Shown: positions 1 to 9,200, counted from the stretch's first letter. The stretch is DNA of 64,000 nucleotides from Flavobacterium aquiphilum (GCF_027111335.1 NZ_CP114288.1:4836001-4900000), one strand, 5' to 3'. Translations and numbers: made by a program. The notes: generated from the letters alone by a model not told the origin.

Positions 1-2250
1 TCAAAATTGGTTCCTGACTATTTTGAAAAATTCATCAAAGACATTGCAAAAAAAGCAAATATTACCGGAACGGGATTTGAAATTGAAACCCGAAACGAAA
101 TAATTTCCTGTGCGATTCATCCGGTTTTGGATTTTTTCAAAAACAGCTATTTTCTCAATTTAGTTTTTGATTATAATGAATATTCATTTGAACTAAATTC
201 AAACAAAAAAACCAATTCTTCGATTGATTTAAGTGATTTGGACAACATCAAACTTATTCAATTCAAAAGATCTGAAACAGAATCTTCATTTGCAGATAAA
301 TTAATAGAATTGGGTTTGTCCAAAACCGAAAATGGCTTTTTTGGGCTTTCACCAAAAACTGAAAAACAAGATCCCTACGCAAGCATACAATGGGCAATAG
401 AAAACCAGGAAACACTTGAAACCAATGGTTTTTCGATTAAAGATTTAAAAATCGACAGTAAGAAAATTGATACCCACAAAGTAAGCATTCAATTTTCGAA
501 CGAAATCAAAAGCGATTGGTTTGACATCAAAATGAAGGTTGTTTGCGAAGTATTCGAATTCAATTTCTCAGAAATAGTTCCAAACATAAAAAACCGAAAC
601 CGCCTTTTTCTTCTACCAAACGGCAATTATTTCCTGATTCCACTAGAATGGATGACGCTTTACGGCCCGATGGTAAAATTCGCAAAAATCCAAAACGGAA
701 ACCTTAGTTTACCCAAAAGCAATTTCGCGGTTTTGGAAAACATTCCCGAACTGAAAGATTCTGCAGGTTTACAGAGTGACATTGAATACCAAGCTTCGCC
801 TTTGGTAAAAGCAACATTACGACCGTATCAAATCGACGGAGTCAAATGGCTTTTGGAACATTACAATAACGGCCTTGGTGCTTGCCTTGCCGACGATATG
901 GGATTAGGTAAAACATTACAGACCCTAACCACACTAGTCGCCGTACAGGAACAATTGGATTTTGAAAGAGCCGAAAATATTCAGCTAGATTTATTTGGAA
1001 ACGAAATTCCAATGGCAAAGGAATACCTAAAAGCATTGATTGTTTTACCATCTTCCTTAGTTTTTAATTGGTACACCGAAGCCCGAAAATTCACTCCGCA
1101 TTTCCGCAGGGTGCAATACATTGGCAACGACCGAAAAATACTTTCGAAAAAACTCGAAAAATATGACTTGATTTTCACGAGTTACGCTATCGTTTCCAGA
1201 GACATTTCGATTTTAGAAAAATACAATTTCAGATATTTGATTTTGGACGAAAGCCAATACATCAAAAACAAAAACTCCAAAATTTTCAAGGCGATTAATC
1301 AGATAAAAGCGAGTTCCAAAATTTCGCTGAGCGGAACACCGATAGAGAATTCGCTCGATGATTTATGGTCGCAAATGCAGTTTATCAATCCGAATATATT
1401 GGGAAGTTATTCTTTCTTTGCCGAAAATTACAAACTTCCAATCGAGAAAAAACAGGACGAAAACAGCCTTCAGGAACTGAAAAACCTCATCGCCCCTTTT
1501 ATTTTGCGACGCACCAAAGAACAGGTTTTAAAAGACTTACCGGAACTGTCCGAACAGATTTTTTATTGTGAAATGGAACAGGAACAGGAAAAACTGTACG
1601 AAGAGGAAAAATCGAAAGCACGCAATTCGCTTTTGAAAACCGATGGAGATAAAGCTGACAAAATCAGTATCATCAACACCTTGATGCGCTTGAGACAATT
1701 GAGCAATCACCCGAAAATGATCGATTCCAAATCCGAAATAGATTCGGGAAAATACATTGCTGTGACCCAATATTTAGAAACCTTGGTACAGTCTAACCAA
1801 AAAACGATTGTTTTCAGTTCGTTTGTGTCCAACTTGGATTTCTACAAAACGTGGTGCAAAGAAAACAAGATCGATTTTTGCGAACTCACCGGCGAAACCC
1901 CTTTGAAGGAACGGGAATATCAAGTCAACCGTTTTCAGCAACAGGAAAAACCGTTATTGTTTTTCATCTCCCTGAAAGCCGGTGGCGTAGGTCTCAACAT
2001 CACCAAGGCTTCCTACGTGGTTTTTCTCGATCCGTGGTGGAATCCCTTTTCGGAAAAACAGGGAATCGGCCGAGCTCACCGCATTGGACAAATGAATAAG
2101 GTAAATGTCGTTCGGTTTATCTCCAAAAACACTGTCGAAGAAAAAATCATCCGCCTGCAGGAAAGCAAAAAGCTTTTATCCGATTCGCTTTTGGACGAAA
2201 ATTTCATCAACACCGAAATTGAGGAGAATCTAGATTTTATATTGGAATAA
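1..2250 (+). CDS. SNF2-family DEAD/DEAH-box helicase (5' end cut by window)
   Basis: ATP-driven DNA translocase or remodeller of the Swi2/Snf2 group, acting on chromosomal DNA or nucleoprotein. The frame is open from base 1, so the true start lies outside; about 749 codons are visible. Residue numbers here count from base 1. Walker A DDMGLGKT is near 298-305, the motif II box reads DESQ near 416, motif III is SGTPIENS, and the helicase C-terminal lobe carries SLKAGGVGLNIT and GRAHRIGQ (His near 693). The first ~270 residues are poorly conserved and would hold any SWIM zinc finger, which I cannot see here. It is followed by a repeat-bearing intergenic stretch and a gene of unrelated function. 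The substrate is unknown; family assignment is secure. Confidence 0.93.
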   Translation, partial: SKLVPDYFEKFIKDIAKKANITGTGFEIETRNEIISCAIHPVLDFFKNSYFLNLVFDYNEYSFELNSNKKTNSSIDLSDLDNIKLIQFKRSETESSFADKLIELGLSKTENGFFGLSPKTEKQDPYASIQWAIENQETLETNGFSIKDLKIDSKKIDTHKVSIQFSNEIKSDWFDIKMKVVCEVFEFNFSEIVPNIKNRNRLFLLPNGNYFLIPLEWMTLYGPMVKFAKIQNGNLSLPKSNFAVLENIPELKDSAGLQSDIEYQASPLVKATLRPYQIDGVKWLLEHYNNGLGACLADDMGLGKTLQTLTTLVAVQEQLDFERAENIQLDLFGNEIPMAKEYLKALIVLPSSLVFNWYTEARKFTPHFRRVQYIGNDRKILSKKLEKYDLIFTSYAIVSRDISILEKYNFRYLILDESQYIKNKNSKIFKAINQIKASSKISLSGTPIENSLDDLWSQMQFINPNILGSYSFFAENYKLPIEKKQDENSLQELKNLIAPFILRRTKEQVLKDLPELSEQIFYCEMEQEQEKLYEEEKSKARNSLLKTDGDKADKISIINTLMRLRQLSNHPKMIDSKSEIDSGKYIAVTQYLETLVQSNQKTIVFSSFVSNLDFYKTWCKENKIDFCELTGETPLKEREYQVNRFQQQEKPLLFFISLKAGGVGLNITKASYVVFLDPWWNPFSEKQGIGRAHRIGQMNKVNVVRFISKNTVEEKIIRLQESKKLLSDSLLDENFINTEIEENLDFILE

Positions 2251-2292
2251 TCAAGAGCGAAAGATAAGGCATCCCGGCAGGCATCATTCCCG

Positions 2293-2356
2293 CCATCCGT
2301 TGCAATCTTGTGACCTGAACCCCAGTCCACAAGGATTTTCACTTCTGCCGGGGCTA
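2293..2356. repeat. Intergenic palindromic repeat, family 1, copy A
   Basis: Two blocks, CCATCCGTTGCAATCTTGTG and CACAAGGATTTTCACTTCTG, flank a short spacer, with CTTGTG/CACAAG forming the inner stem. The same blocks recur in diverged form at 9201-9264 and, as a right half only, near 12284. Family assignment rests on comparison inside this window. Confidence 0.6.
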
Positions 2357-2392
2357 AAGAGCCAAGACTTGAGAATTTTTGGAAGTATTTTT

Positions 2393-2424
2393 TAGACCTA
2401 ACAAGTTTTAAAAACCTTTTAAGT
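2393..2424. repeat. Degenerate copy of the TAGACCTGACAGG palindrome
   Basis: TAGACCTAACAAGTTTTAAA followed by AACC resembles the left arm and centre of the 34-bp palindrome at 5988-6021. The right arm has decayed. It lies upstream of the Plug gene. Confidence 0.45.
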
Positions 2425-2469
2425 TTTCTTTAATTCGTATATTTACAGCACTTCAATAAAAAGCCAATA

Positions 2470-3720
2470 ATGAAAACAATAGCCGTTTTACTACTTTCTT
2501 TCTTTTGTCTAAGTCTAACTGCCCAAGTACAAACTGAAATAGCACCTCCTTACAACATCAAAACGGCTTCTTTTGTTCAAAACAATCTAAACGTAGTTCC
2601 CATATTCAAATTGGGAGATGAATTTAGTTTTGAATTTGATGATCTGTTTGGCAATGAAGCCGACTATTATTACGAAATAACTCATTGTGATTACAACTGG
2701 ATTCCAACGGACATCCCAAAAAGCGAATATCTGTCTGGTTTTGACAATCAAAAAATTCAGGAGACTGTCAATTCTTTCAACACATTACAGATTTTTACCC
2801 ATTATAAATTATCACTACCAAACAATTACTCCAGAATACTCTTAAGTGGTAATTATGTACTCACTATTTTAAACTCTGACAAAGAAGTGGTGATGAAACG
2901 ATATTTTGTTTTATATGAAGAGATTGTTTCTGTCTCATTAAAAATCAAAAGAGCACGAACCGTCAAAGACATTTACACTAAGCACGATCTAGAATTTGAA
3001 GTCAAAGCCGATGATCAAATACTTTTTCAAAACCCGATGCAAAACCTAAAAGTACTTTTGCTTCAAAACGGAAAATTCTGTACAGCCATAAAAAATGTTC
3101 CTCCGCAATATACAGTCGCAAACAGTTTTGTTTACAAATACGATCAGGAAACCCAATTTTGGGCGGGTAACGAATTTTTGAACTTCGATTCCAAAGACAT
3201 CAAAAATGCTAACAACTATATAAGTTTTGTGAACTCGGACAATGGTATTTACAACACCCATTTGTACACCAACGATGATAAAGCCAATTTTCCGTACACT
3301 AACTACTCGGACGTCAATGGTAATTTTACAATCCGAAAATTTGATGCCGAGAACAACACTATCGAATCGGACTATTCCTGGGTATATTTCACGCTTTCAT
3401 CTCCTCTGGCCAACCCAAGCTCCTCTATTTATGTAGTTGGAATGTTCAATAATTACAGCAATACTCCAGAATTTAAAATGGATTTCAACACCAAAACAGG
3501 TTATTATGAAAAAGCTATTTTAATCAAACAAGGATTTACAAACTACCAATATCTAACAGTTAACGCGAAAGGAATTATCGATCAGGAACATGCTGTAAAC
3601 GGAAATTTTTACCAAACTGAAAATGAGTATACCGTTTTAGTTTACTATAAAGGAAGTGCCGATCGATACCAAAAAGTTATTGGAAGAGGAACAGCTAATT
3701 CATTAAATGTAACGAATTAG
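2470..3720 (+). CDS. Type IX secretion system Plug protein (DUF5103)
   Basis: A 416-residue secreted protein with an N-terminal signal peptide (residues 1 to about 18, ending LTAQ). It has the features I associate with DUF5103: an Ig-like N-terminal region with an ITHCDYNW motif, and a C-terminal region with VVGMFNNYS and a YQYLTVN strand. Members of this family are known as the periplasmic Plug that closes the giant SprA translocon of the T9SS when PorV and cargo are absent. It stands alone between a helicase and apaG. It fits with the T9SS cargo protein at 31968 and the PorG-like barrel at 57786. Family assignment is good; the Plug role is taken from homologues. Confidence 0.8.
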   Translation: MKTIAVLLLSFFCLSLTAQVQTEIAPPYNIKTASFVQNNLNVVPIFKLGDEFSFEFDDLFGNEADYYYEITHCDYNWIPTDIPKSEYLSGFDNQKIQETVNSFNTLQIFTHYKLSLPNNYSRILLSGNYVLTILNSDKEVVMKRYFVLYEEIVSVSLKIKRARTVKDIYTKHDLEFEVKADDQILFQNPMQNLKVLLLQNGKFCTAIKNVPPQYTVANSFVYKYDQETQFWAGNEFLNFDSKDIKNANNYISFVNSDNGIYNTHLYTNDDKANFPYTNYSDVNGNFTIRKFDAENNTIESDYSWVYFTLSSPLANPSSSIYVVGMFNNYSNTPEFKMDFNTKTGYYEKAILIKQGFTNYQYLTVNAKGIIDQEHAVNGNFYQTENEYTVLVYYKGSADRYQKVIGRGTANSLNVTN

Positions 3721-3762
3721 AAAACTTTAATTTTTTTTTAAATAAATTATTCAATTTTTTTG

Positions 3763-3770
3763 TAGATTTG
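3763..3770 (+). promoter_or_regulatory. Bacteroidota -7 box for apaG
   Basis: TAGATTTG matches the TAnnTTTG -7 consensus of the Bacteroidota primary sigma factor and lies 31 bases before the apaG start. No clear -33 element is seen. Confidence 0.5.
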
Positions 3771-3801
3771 TCCACATACAGCACTTAATCCGCTCATTAG
3801 C

Positions 3802-4188
3802 ATGGTTTCGCAAATAACAAGAGGCATTAAAATTTCGGTATTGACTAGTTTTGAGGGAACGTACTTCAAAAACTACAAGATTCATTTTGCCTTTAGTTAT
3901 GAAATTACAATTGAAAACCATAGTAAAGATTCTGTTCAGCTAACTTCACGCCATTGGGAAATCCACGATTCCTTAAATGATATAGAATTTGTGGACGGAG
4001 AAGGCGTTATTGGCAAAAAACCAGTTTTGAAACCAGGTGAACAACACACTTACAGCTCAGGGTGTCTGTTATCTTCTCCTTATGGAGCTATGAAAGGTTA
4101 TTTCAATATGATTAACTTTACTTCGACCAAATCTTTCAGGGTTATTGTTCCAACTTTTAGACTGTGTGCTCCCTTTGCATTGAATTAA
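3802..4188 (+). CDS. apaG: ApaG domain protein
   Basis: A 128-residue, single-domain ApaG (DUF525) protein, the usual length for the family. The conserved beta-sandwich signature is visible: YEITIENHS near the N-terminus, the RHWEI strand, GEGVIGKKPVLKPGEQHTYSSGC in the middle and GYFNMIN near the end. ApaG was linked to cobalt and magnesium efflux phenotypes in enterobacteria, but its biochemical activity is unsettled, so a transport role should not be assumed. A TAnnTTTG box lies 31 bases upstream, so it is probably transcribed alone. Confidence 0.9.
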   Translation: MVSQITRGIKISVLTSFEGTYFKNYKIHFAFSYEITIENHSKDSVQLTSRHWEIHDSLNDIEFVDGEGVIGKKPVLKPGEQHTYSSGCLLSSPYGAMKGYFNMINFTSTKSFRVIVPTFRLCAPFALN

Positions 4189-4236
4189 TCTGATTTTTAT
4201 TGTGATATTTTTGTCATAATTTTAATTTTTCCTTTG

Positions 4237-4244
4237 TACTTTTG
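4237..4244 (+). promoter_or_regulatory. Bacteroidota -7 box for pruA
   Basis: TACTTTTG fits TAnnTTTG and lies 43 bases before the chosen pruA start. A TTTG at 4210-4213 could be the -33 element, but the spacer (23) is longer than usual. The box favours the start at 4288 over an upstream in-frame start that would sit inside the promoter. Confidence 0.6.
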
Positions 4245-4287
4245 CGTCAAATTACATAATTGCTTACTATTCAAATTATTTAAAGAC

Positions 4288-5916
4288 ATGCTAAAAGGAT
4301 TTTTCAATGTACCCAAAGCGGTAAACGAGCCTGTAAAAAGTTACGCTCCTAATTCCCCTGAAAAGGCAAATATTTTATCTGCCTATAAAGAAATGTGGAA
4401 TTCTAAAGTCGATGTTCCTCTTTATATTGGAAGCGAAGAAATCAAAACCGGAAACACCAAAAACATTACAGCTCCTCACGATCACCAACATGTTGTTGGA
4501 ACCTATCATTTAGCTGAAAAATCACATGTAGAAAAAGCTATTGCAAACGCATTAGAATCCAGAACTGCATGGGCAAATATGGCTTGGGAACAAAGAGCAG
4601 CTATCTTTTTAAAAGCAGCCGAATTAATTGCAGGCCCTTACAGAGCAAAAATCAATGCCGCAACAATGATTGGGCAATCCAAAAATATTCATCAAGCCGA
4701 AATTGACTCAGCATGTGAATTGATCGATTTTTTACGTTTCAACGTTGAATTCATGACACAAATCTATGCGGACCAACCAAAATCGGCCTCCGATATGTGG
4801 AACCGTTTAGAGTACAGACCACTAGAAGGTTTCGTTTATGCAATCACTCCTTTCAACTTTACAGCTATAGCAGGAAACCTACCTGCAAGTGCCGCTATGA
4901 TGGGTAATGTTGTCGTATGGAAACCAAGTGACAGCCAAGTATTCTCTGCCAAAGTTATCATCGATGTGTTCAAAGAAGCAGGAGTTCCCGATGGTGTAAT
5001 CAACGTAGTTTTTGGAGATGCATTGATGATTACCGATACTATTTTGGCAAGTCGTGATTTTGCCGGAATCCACTTTACAGGTTCTACTCATGTATTCAAA
5101 GATATTTGGGCAAAAATTGGAACAAACATTAGTCATTACAAAACATACCCAAGAATCGTTGGAGAAACGGGTGGTAAAGATTTCATCATCGCACATCCAA
5201 GTGCAAATGTTAAACAAGTAGCTACAGGAATTGTTCGTGGTGCATTCGAATTTCAGGGACAAAAATGTTCTGCTGCTTCGAGAGCTTATATTCCACAAAG
5301 TATATGGCCTGCCGTTAAAGAACAATTAATTTTCGACACCAAATCAATGAAAATGGGTTCTCCCGAAGATTTTAGCAACTTTATCACTGCTGTAATTCAC
5401 GAAGGATCTTTTGATAAATTGGCAAAATATATCGATCAAGCCAAAAATGATGCCGATGCTGAAATTATTGTTGGTGGAAATTACGATAAATCTGTTGGCT
5501 ACTTTGTAGAACCAACTATCATCGTAACAACAAACCCACATTACACAACAATGGAAACCGAATTATTCGGACCTGTGATCACTATTTATGTTTATGAAGA
5601 TGCTAAATGGGCTGAAACATTGAAATTGGTTGACACTACATCTGAATACGCTTTAACCGGTGCTGTTTTCAGTCAAGACCGTTACGCTATCGAAGAAGCT
5701 ACAACTGCTTTGCAAAATGCAGCCGGAAACTTCTACATCAATGACAAACCAACAGGAGCAATTGTTGGAATGCAACCATTTGGAGGAGCAAGAGCTTCAG
5801 GAACTAATGACAAAGCAGGTTCTGCATTGAACTTATTCCGTTGGATTTCTCCAAGAACTATCAAAGAAACATTTGTAACTCCAACAGATTACAGATATCC
5901 GTTTTTGGGAGAATAA
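4288..5916 (+). CDS. pruA: L-glutamate gamma-semialdehyde (1-pyrroline-5-carboxylate) dehydrogenase
   Basis: NAD-dependent aldehyde dehydrogenase that oxidises glutamate semialdehyde to glutamate in the second step of proline breakdown. It is a 542-residue single-domain enzyme, the eukaryote/Bacteroidota length, without a fused proline dehydrogenase. The catalytic cysteine is in GQKCSAASRAY (Cys 327) and the activating glutamate is in VGETGGKD (Glu 293). FNFTAIAGNLP and QPFGGARASGTNDKAG are typical of the P5C dehydrogenase branch. The start MLKGFFNVPKAVNEP was chosen because the upstream extension overlaps the promoter box. No putA/prodh gene is adjacent. A strong terminator follows. Confidence 0.95.
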   Translation: MLKGFFNVPKAVNEPVKSYAPNSPEKANILSAYKEMWNSKVDVPLYIGSEEIKTGNTKNITAPHDHQHVVGTYHLAEKSHVEKAIANALESRTAWANMAWEQRAAIFLKAAELIAGPYRAKINAATMIGQSKNIHQAEIDSACELIDFLRFNVEFMTQIYADQPKSASDMWNRLEYRPLEGFVYAITPFNFTAIAGNLPASAAMMGNVVVWKPSDSQVFSAKVIIDVFKEAGVPDGVINVVFGDALMITDTILASRDFAGIHFTGSTHVFKDIWAKIGTNISHYKTYPRIVGETGGKDFIIAHPSANVKQVATGIVRGAFEFQGQKCSAASRAYIPQSIWPAVKEQLIFDTKSMKMGSPEDFSNFITAVIHEGSFDKLAKYIDQAKNDADAEIIVGGNYDKSVGYFVEPTIIVTTNPHYTTMETELFGPVITIYVYEDAKWAETLKLVDTTSEYALTGAVFSQDRYAIEEATTALQNAAGNFYINDKPTGAIVGMQPFGGARASGTNDKAGSALNLFRWISPRTIKETFVTPTDYRYPFLGE

Positions 5917-5943
5917 ATTCTGATTTAAGATTTTATATAAATA

Positions 5944-5989
5944 AAAGCCCTCAAATTTCAATGTAAATTTGAGGGCTTACTTTTTTTTA
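5944..5989 (+). terminator. Terminator after pruA
   Basis: AAGCCCTCAAATTT pairs with AAATTTGAGGGCTT around a short loop and is followed by AC and a run of T. Confidence 0.85.
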
Positions 5990-6021
5990 GACCTGACAGG
6001 TTTTAAAACCTGTCGGGTCTA
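5988..6021. repeat. 34-bp near-perfect palindrome
   Basis: TAGACCTGACAGGTTTT is followed immediately by AAAACCTGTCGGGTCTA, its reverse complement apart from one position. It sits between the convergent pruA and rsmG genes. It could act as a second terminator, but its sequence recurs at 2393, so it is better read as a dispersed repeat. Confidence 0.7.
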
Positions 6022-6041
6022 ACATTAACCTTTTAAACTTT

Positions 6042-6671
6042 CTACACCACAAACTTCAACGGAAGGTGTACCACTTTTTTAGTCTCAAAAAATTCATCTT
6101 CAAAGAAGTCCGAAATATTATATTCAGTTGCTTTCGGAAAATCTTTTAATTCTTCCGTTAAATCACCGCCTTTCAAATAAAGAATACCATTTTTCAATTC
6201 GTGTTTATGCTGCTTCTTGATTTTGGTTTTAACCCAAGAAACAAAATCGGGCATATTGGTCACTGCACGGCTCACTATAAAATCAAAATCTCCTTTCACA
6301 TTTTCGGCACGGATTTGCTCGGCTTTTACATTTTTTAATTCCAAAGCTTCGGCTACGGCTTTTACCACCTTGATTTTCTTCGCAATAACATCAATAAGAT
6401 AAAAACGGGTTTCGGGAAAAAGAATCGCCAACGGAATTCCCGGAAATCCTCCGCCTGTACCAACATCCAAAACATAAGTTCCGGGCTCAAACTTATTTAC
6501 TTTGGCAATAGCCAATGAATGCAATACATGTTTGGTATATAACGACTCAATATCTTTACGGGAAATAACGTTGATTTTTTCATTCCAATCGTGGTATAAA
6601 AAATCCAACTTTTTAAACTGTTCTATCTGATTATCAGACAGGTTAGGAAAATACTTTAGAATCTCATCCAT
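6042..6671 (-). CDS. rsmG: 16S rRNA (guanine-527-N7)-methyltransferase
   Basis: SAM-dependent methylase (GidB) that modifies G527 of 16S rRNA; loss of this modification gives low-level streptomycin resistance in other bacteria. At 209 residues it matches the family length. The SAM site LDVGTGGGFPGIPLAI is near residues 70-85, followed by the acidic LIDVIAKK strand and FIVSRAVTNM. The start MDEILKYFPNLSDNQ was chosen: longer readings add a hydrophobic, unconserved extension that runs into the promoter of the divergent desaturase. Confidence 0.94.
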   Translation of the reverse strand: MDEILKYFPNLSDNQIEQFKKLDFLYHDWNEKINVISRKDIESLYTKHVLHSLAIAKVNKFEPGTYVLDVGTGGGFPGIPLAILFPETRFYLIDVIAKKIKVVKAVAEALELKNVKAEQIRAENVKGDFDFIVSRAVTNMPDFVSWVKTKIKKQHKHELKNGILYLKGGDLTEELKDFPKATEYNISDFFEDEFFETKKVVHLPLKFVV

Positions 6672-6751
6672 CTTACAAATTTTTAACAAAAGTACTGCTT
6701 TTCGCTTAGAAATATTTAACTCAATATTGCATCTTGAAAATTTATATTGGT

Positions 6752-6759
6752 TACCTTTG
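6752..6759 (+). promoter_or_regulatory. Bacteroidota -7 box for the desaturase gene
   Basis: TACCTTTG fits TAnnTTTG and lies 20 bases before the desaturase start. Confidence 0.5.
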
Positions 6760-6779
6760 CCGATATTCAAAAATAATAC

Positions 6780-7871
6780 ATGAACAACAACGCACCTATA
6801 TTTGCTAAACAAGATAATTTAAAGTTTTTCAGGACTCTAAATTCTCGAGTTAACAGTTATTTCAAAGAAAATAACATTGAAAAAACTGGAAACTGGAAAA
6901 TTCATTTAAAGACTGTAATACTTTTTACTGTTTTCCTTGTACCTTATTTTTTGATACTCACTTTAGATATGCCTTTTTGGGCACATCTACTCTTGACCAT
7001 CGTTATGGGAATTGGAATGGCGGGAATTGGAATGAACGTCATGCACGATGCGAATCACGGATCCTATTCCAACAAAAGCTGGGTTAATAAATTTATGGGA
7101 GGAACCATCTATGTATTGGCCGGAAACGTACACAACTGGCAAGTACAGCACAATGTTTTACATCACACTTACACCAATATCATAGGCCATGACGAGGACT
7201 TGGAGGCAGGAAGAATCATGCGTTTCTCCAAAGATGCCAAATGGCATAAATTCCACAAATTCCAACAATATTATGCCGTATTTCTATATGGTTTATTGAC
7301 TTTCAATTGGGCCATCACCACCGATTTCAAGCAAATGCGCAGTTATCTAAAAAGAAAACTGTCCTACGGTGAACCCAAAAACCCAAAAATCCTTTGGACA
7401 ACATTAATCATCACAAAATTAATTTACATTGCTATCTGGATTGTTTTACCAATGATAATTGGAATCACTTGGTGGAAAGTTTTGGTTGGATTTTTTGTAA
7501 TGCACTACACCGCCGGATTAATCCTTAGCATTGTTTTCCAATTGGCACACGTAGTTGACGAAGCAGCCAATCCACAACCAAACGAGGTGGGAGAAATGGA
7601 AAATACCTGGGCCATTCACCAATTGTTTACCACAGTTAATTTTGCTCCAAAAAACAAGATTGTGAACTGGTACACAGGAGGATTAAACCACCAAATCGAA
7701 CATCACATTTTTCCTCATATTAGTCATGTTCATTATAGCAAAATTGCAAAAATTGTAAAAGAAACGGCAAAAGAATGTCAATTACCTTATTACGAATACA
7801 AAACAATGACAGCAGCTGTTGTTGCCCATTTTAAACATTTAAAAACATTGGGGTTAGAACCCGCATTATAA
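6780..7871 (+). CDS. Fatty acid desaturase (membrane di-iron, front-end type)
   Basis: Integral membrane desaturase that introduces a double bond into acyl lipids, 363 residues. The three histidine boxes are all intact: HDANH at 89-93, HNVLHH at 124-129 and HQIEHH at 304-309. The glutamine at the start of the third box is typical of the front-end (delta-5/6 or linoleoyl-CoA-like) group, although no cytochrome b5 domain is fused. At least four hydrophobic segments are visible, for example residues 43-60 and 66-84. Divergent from rsmG with its own promoter box. Likely role: membrane fluidity at low temperature (inference). The regiospecificity cannot be read from sequence. Confidence 0.9.
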   Translation: MNNNAPIFAKQDNLKFFRTLNSRVNSYFKENNIEKTGNWKIHLKTVILFTVFLVPYFLILTLDMPFWAHLLLTIVMGIGMAGIGMNVMHDANHGSYSNKSWVNKFMGGTIYVLAGNVHNWQVQHNVLHHTYTNIIGHDEDLEAGRIMRFSKDAKWHKFHKFQQYYAVFLYGLLTFNWAITTDFKQMRSYLKRKLSYGEPKNPKILWTTLIITKLIYIAIWIVLPMIIGITWWKVLVGFFVMHYTAGLILSIVFQLAHVVDEAANPQPNEVGEMENTWAIHQLFTTVNFAPKNKIVNWYTGGLNHQIEHHIFPHISHVHYSKIAKIVKETAKECQLPYYEYKTMTAAVVAHFKHLKTLGLEPAL

Positions 7872-7912
7872 ATAATTATCTAATAGAGAATAAACCAAAA
7901 AATTACATTTTA

Positions 7913-9118
7913 ATGAGTAATCCACTTTCAGACAGAATTAACAATTTGGCCACATCACAAACATTGGCGATGGCGGCATTGGCGAGAGAATTAAAAGCGC
8001 AAGGAAAAGACATCATCAGTTTAAGTTTAGGTGAGCCTGACTTCAACACGCCTGATTTCATCAAAGAAGCTGCTAAAAAAGCTATCGATGAAAATTACAG
8101 CACTTACTCTCCAGTTGATGGTTATGGCGACTTAAAAGATGCCATCTGCAGAAAATTCAAAAGAGACAACGGATTGGATTATAAACCATCTCAAATTGTG
8201 GTTTCAACAGGAGCCAAACAATCTTTATACAACATTGCACAAGTAATGCTTAATGACGGTGATGAGGTAATCTTGCCTGCTCCGTATTGGGTATCTTATT
8301 TCGAAATCGTAAAATTATCAGGCGGAGTTCCTGTAGAAGTTCCAACTTCTGTAGATACTGATTTTAAAATCACTCCAGAGCAATTGGAAGCAGCTATCAC
8401 ACCAAAAACAAAAATGATGTGGTTCTCTTCTCCTTGTAACCCTTCTGGGTCTGTTTACAACAGAGAAGAATTAACAGCTTTGGCTAAAGTTTTGGAGAAA
8501 TATCCAAACATTTATGTAGTTGCCGACGAAATCTACGAACACATCAATTTCTCAGGTACTTTCTGCAGTATCGGATCTATTCCTGGAATGTTGGAAAAAA
8601 CAATCACTGTAAATGGAGTTGCAAAAGCATTCGCAATGACAGGATACAGAATCGGTTATATCGGAGCACCGGAATTCATCGCAAAAGCGTGTACAAAAAT
8701 CCAAGGTCAAGTAACTTCAGGAGCAAATTCAGTAGCACAACGCGCTACAATTACTGCTGTAGATGCTGATCCAAGCGTGTTGAACCACATGGTTCAGGCA
8801 TTCCACAGTCGTAGAGATTTAGTTGTTGGATTGTTGAAAGAAATCCCAGGAATTAAAATCAACGTTCCAGAAGGAGCTTTCTATGTATTCCCAGACGTTT
8901 CTTCTTTCTTCGGAAAAACATTAAAAGGAAACTTAATCAAAGATGCAAACGACGTTTCTATGTACCTTTTGGCAGAAGCTTGTGTTGCAACTGTAACAGG
9001 AGACGCTTTTGGAAATCCAAACTGTATCCGTTTCTCTTACGCAACCAGCGACGACTTGTTGAAAGAAGCATTAAGAAGAATCAAAGAAGCTTTATCTTTT
9101 TCTGAAGTAACAGCTTAA
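7913..9118 (+). CDS. Pyridoxal-phosphate aminotransferase, aspartate type (class I/II)
   Basis: Fold-type I aminotransferase of 401 residues that moves an amino group between aspartate (or a related amino acid) and 2-oxoglutarate. The PLP lysine is in NGVAKAFAMTGYRIGY (Lys 238). VVADEIYEH supplies the cofactor-contacting Asp and Tyr, and SSPCNPSG supplies the conserved Asn. The C-terminal arginine that binds the substrate carboxylate lies in NCIRFSYATSD. It resembles the AspB/AspC-Ib branch. It follows the desaturase by 41 bases without an obvious terminator, so co-transcription is possible. Substrate is inferred from the branch. Confidence 0.9.
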   Translation: MSNPLSDRINNLATSQTLAMAALARELKAQGKDIISLSLGEPDFNTPDFIKEAAKKAIDENYSTYSPVDGYGDLKDAICRKFKRDNGLDYKPSQIVVSTGAKQSLYNIAQVMLNDGDEVILPAPYWVSYFEIVKLSGGVPVEVPTSVDTDFKITPEQLEAAITPKTKMMWFSSPCNPSGSVYNREELTALAKVLEKYPNIYVVADEIYEHINFSGTFCSIGSIPGMLEKTITVNGVAKAFAMTGYRIGYIGAPEFIAKACTKIQGQVTSGANSVAQRATITAVDADPSVLNHMVQAFHSRRDLVVGLLKEIPGIKINVPEGAFYVFPDVSSFFGKTLKGNLIKDANDVSMYLLAEACVATVTGDAFGNPNCIRFSYATSDDLLKEALRRIKEALSFSEVTA

Positions 9119-9137
9119 TATATTTTTAAAAAATTTA

Positions 9138-9182
9138 AAATCCCAGGTTTCAGGTTTACCGCTTGAAATCTGGGATTTTTTT
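9138..9182 (+). terminator. Terminator after the aminotransferase
   Basis: AAATCCCAG...TTTCA pairs with TGAAAT...CTGGGATTT and is followed by T residues. Confidence 0.8.
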
Positions 9183-9200
9183 ATGGGGTTCCCTACGGTC

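Noticed and set aside
2076..2342. Minus-strand open frame overlapping the helicase end
   Set aside because: It is a shadow of the helicase frame and of the palindromic repeat.
4234..4287. Longer PruA start
   Set aside because: It would begin inside the TACTTTTG promoter box.
5988..6021. Insertion sequence end
   Set aside because: No transposase or paired end is present nearby.
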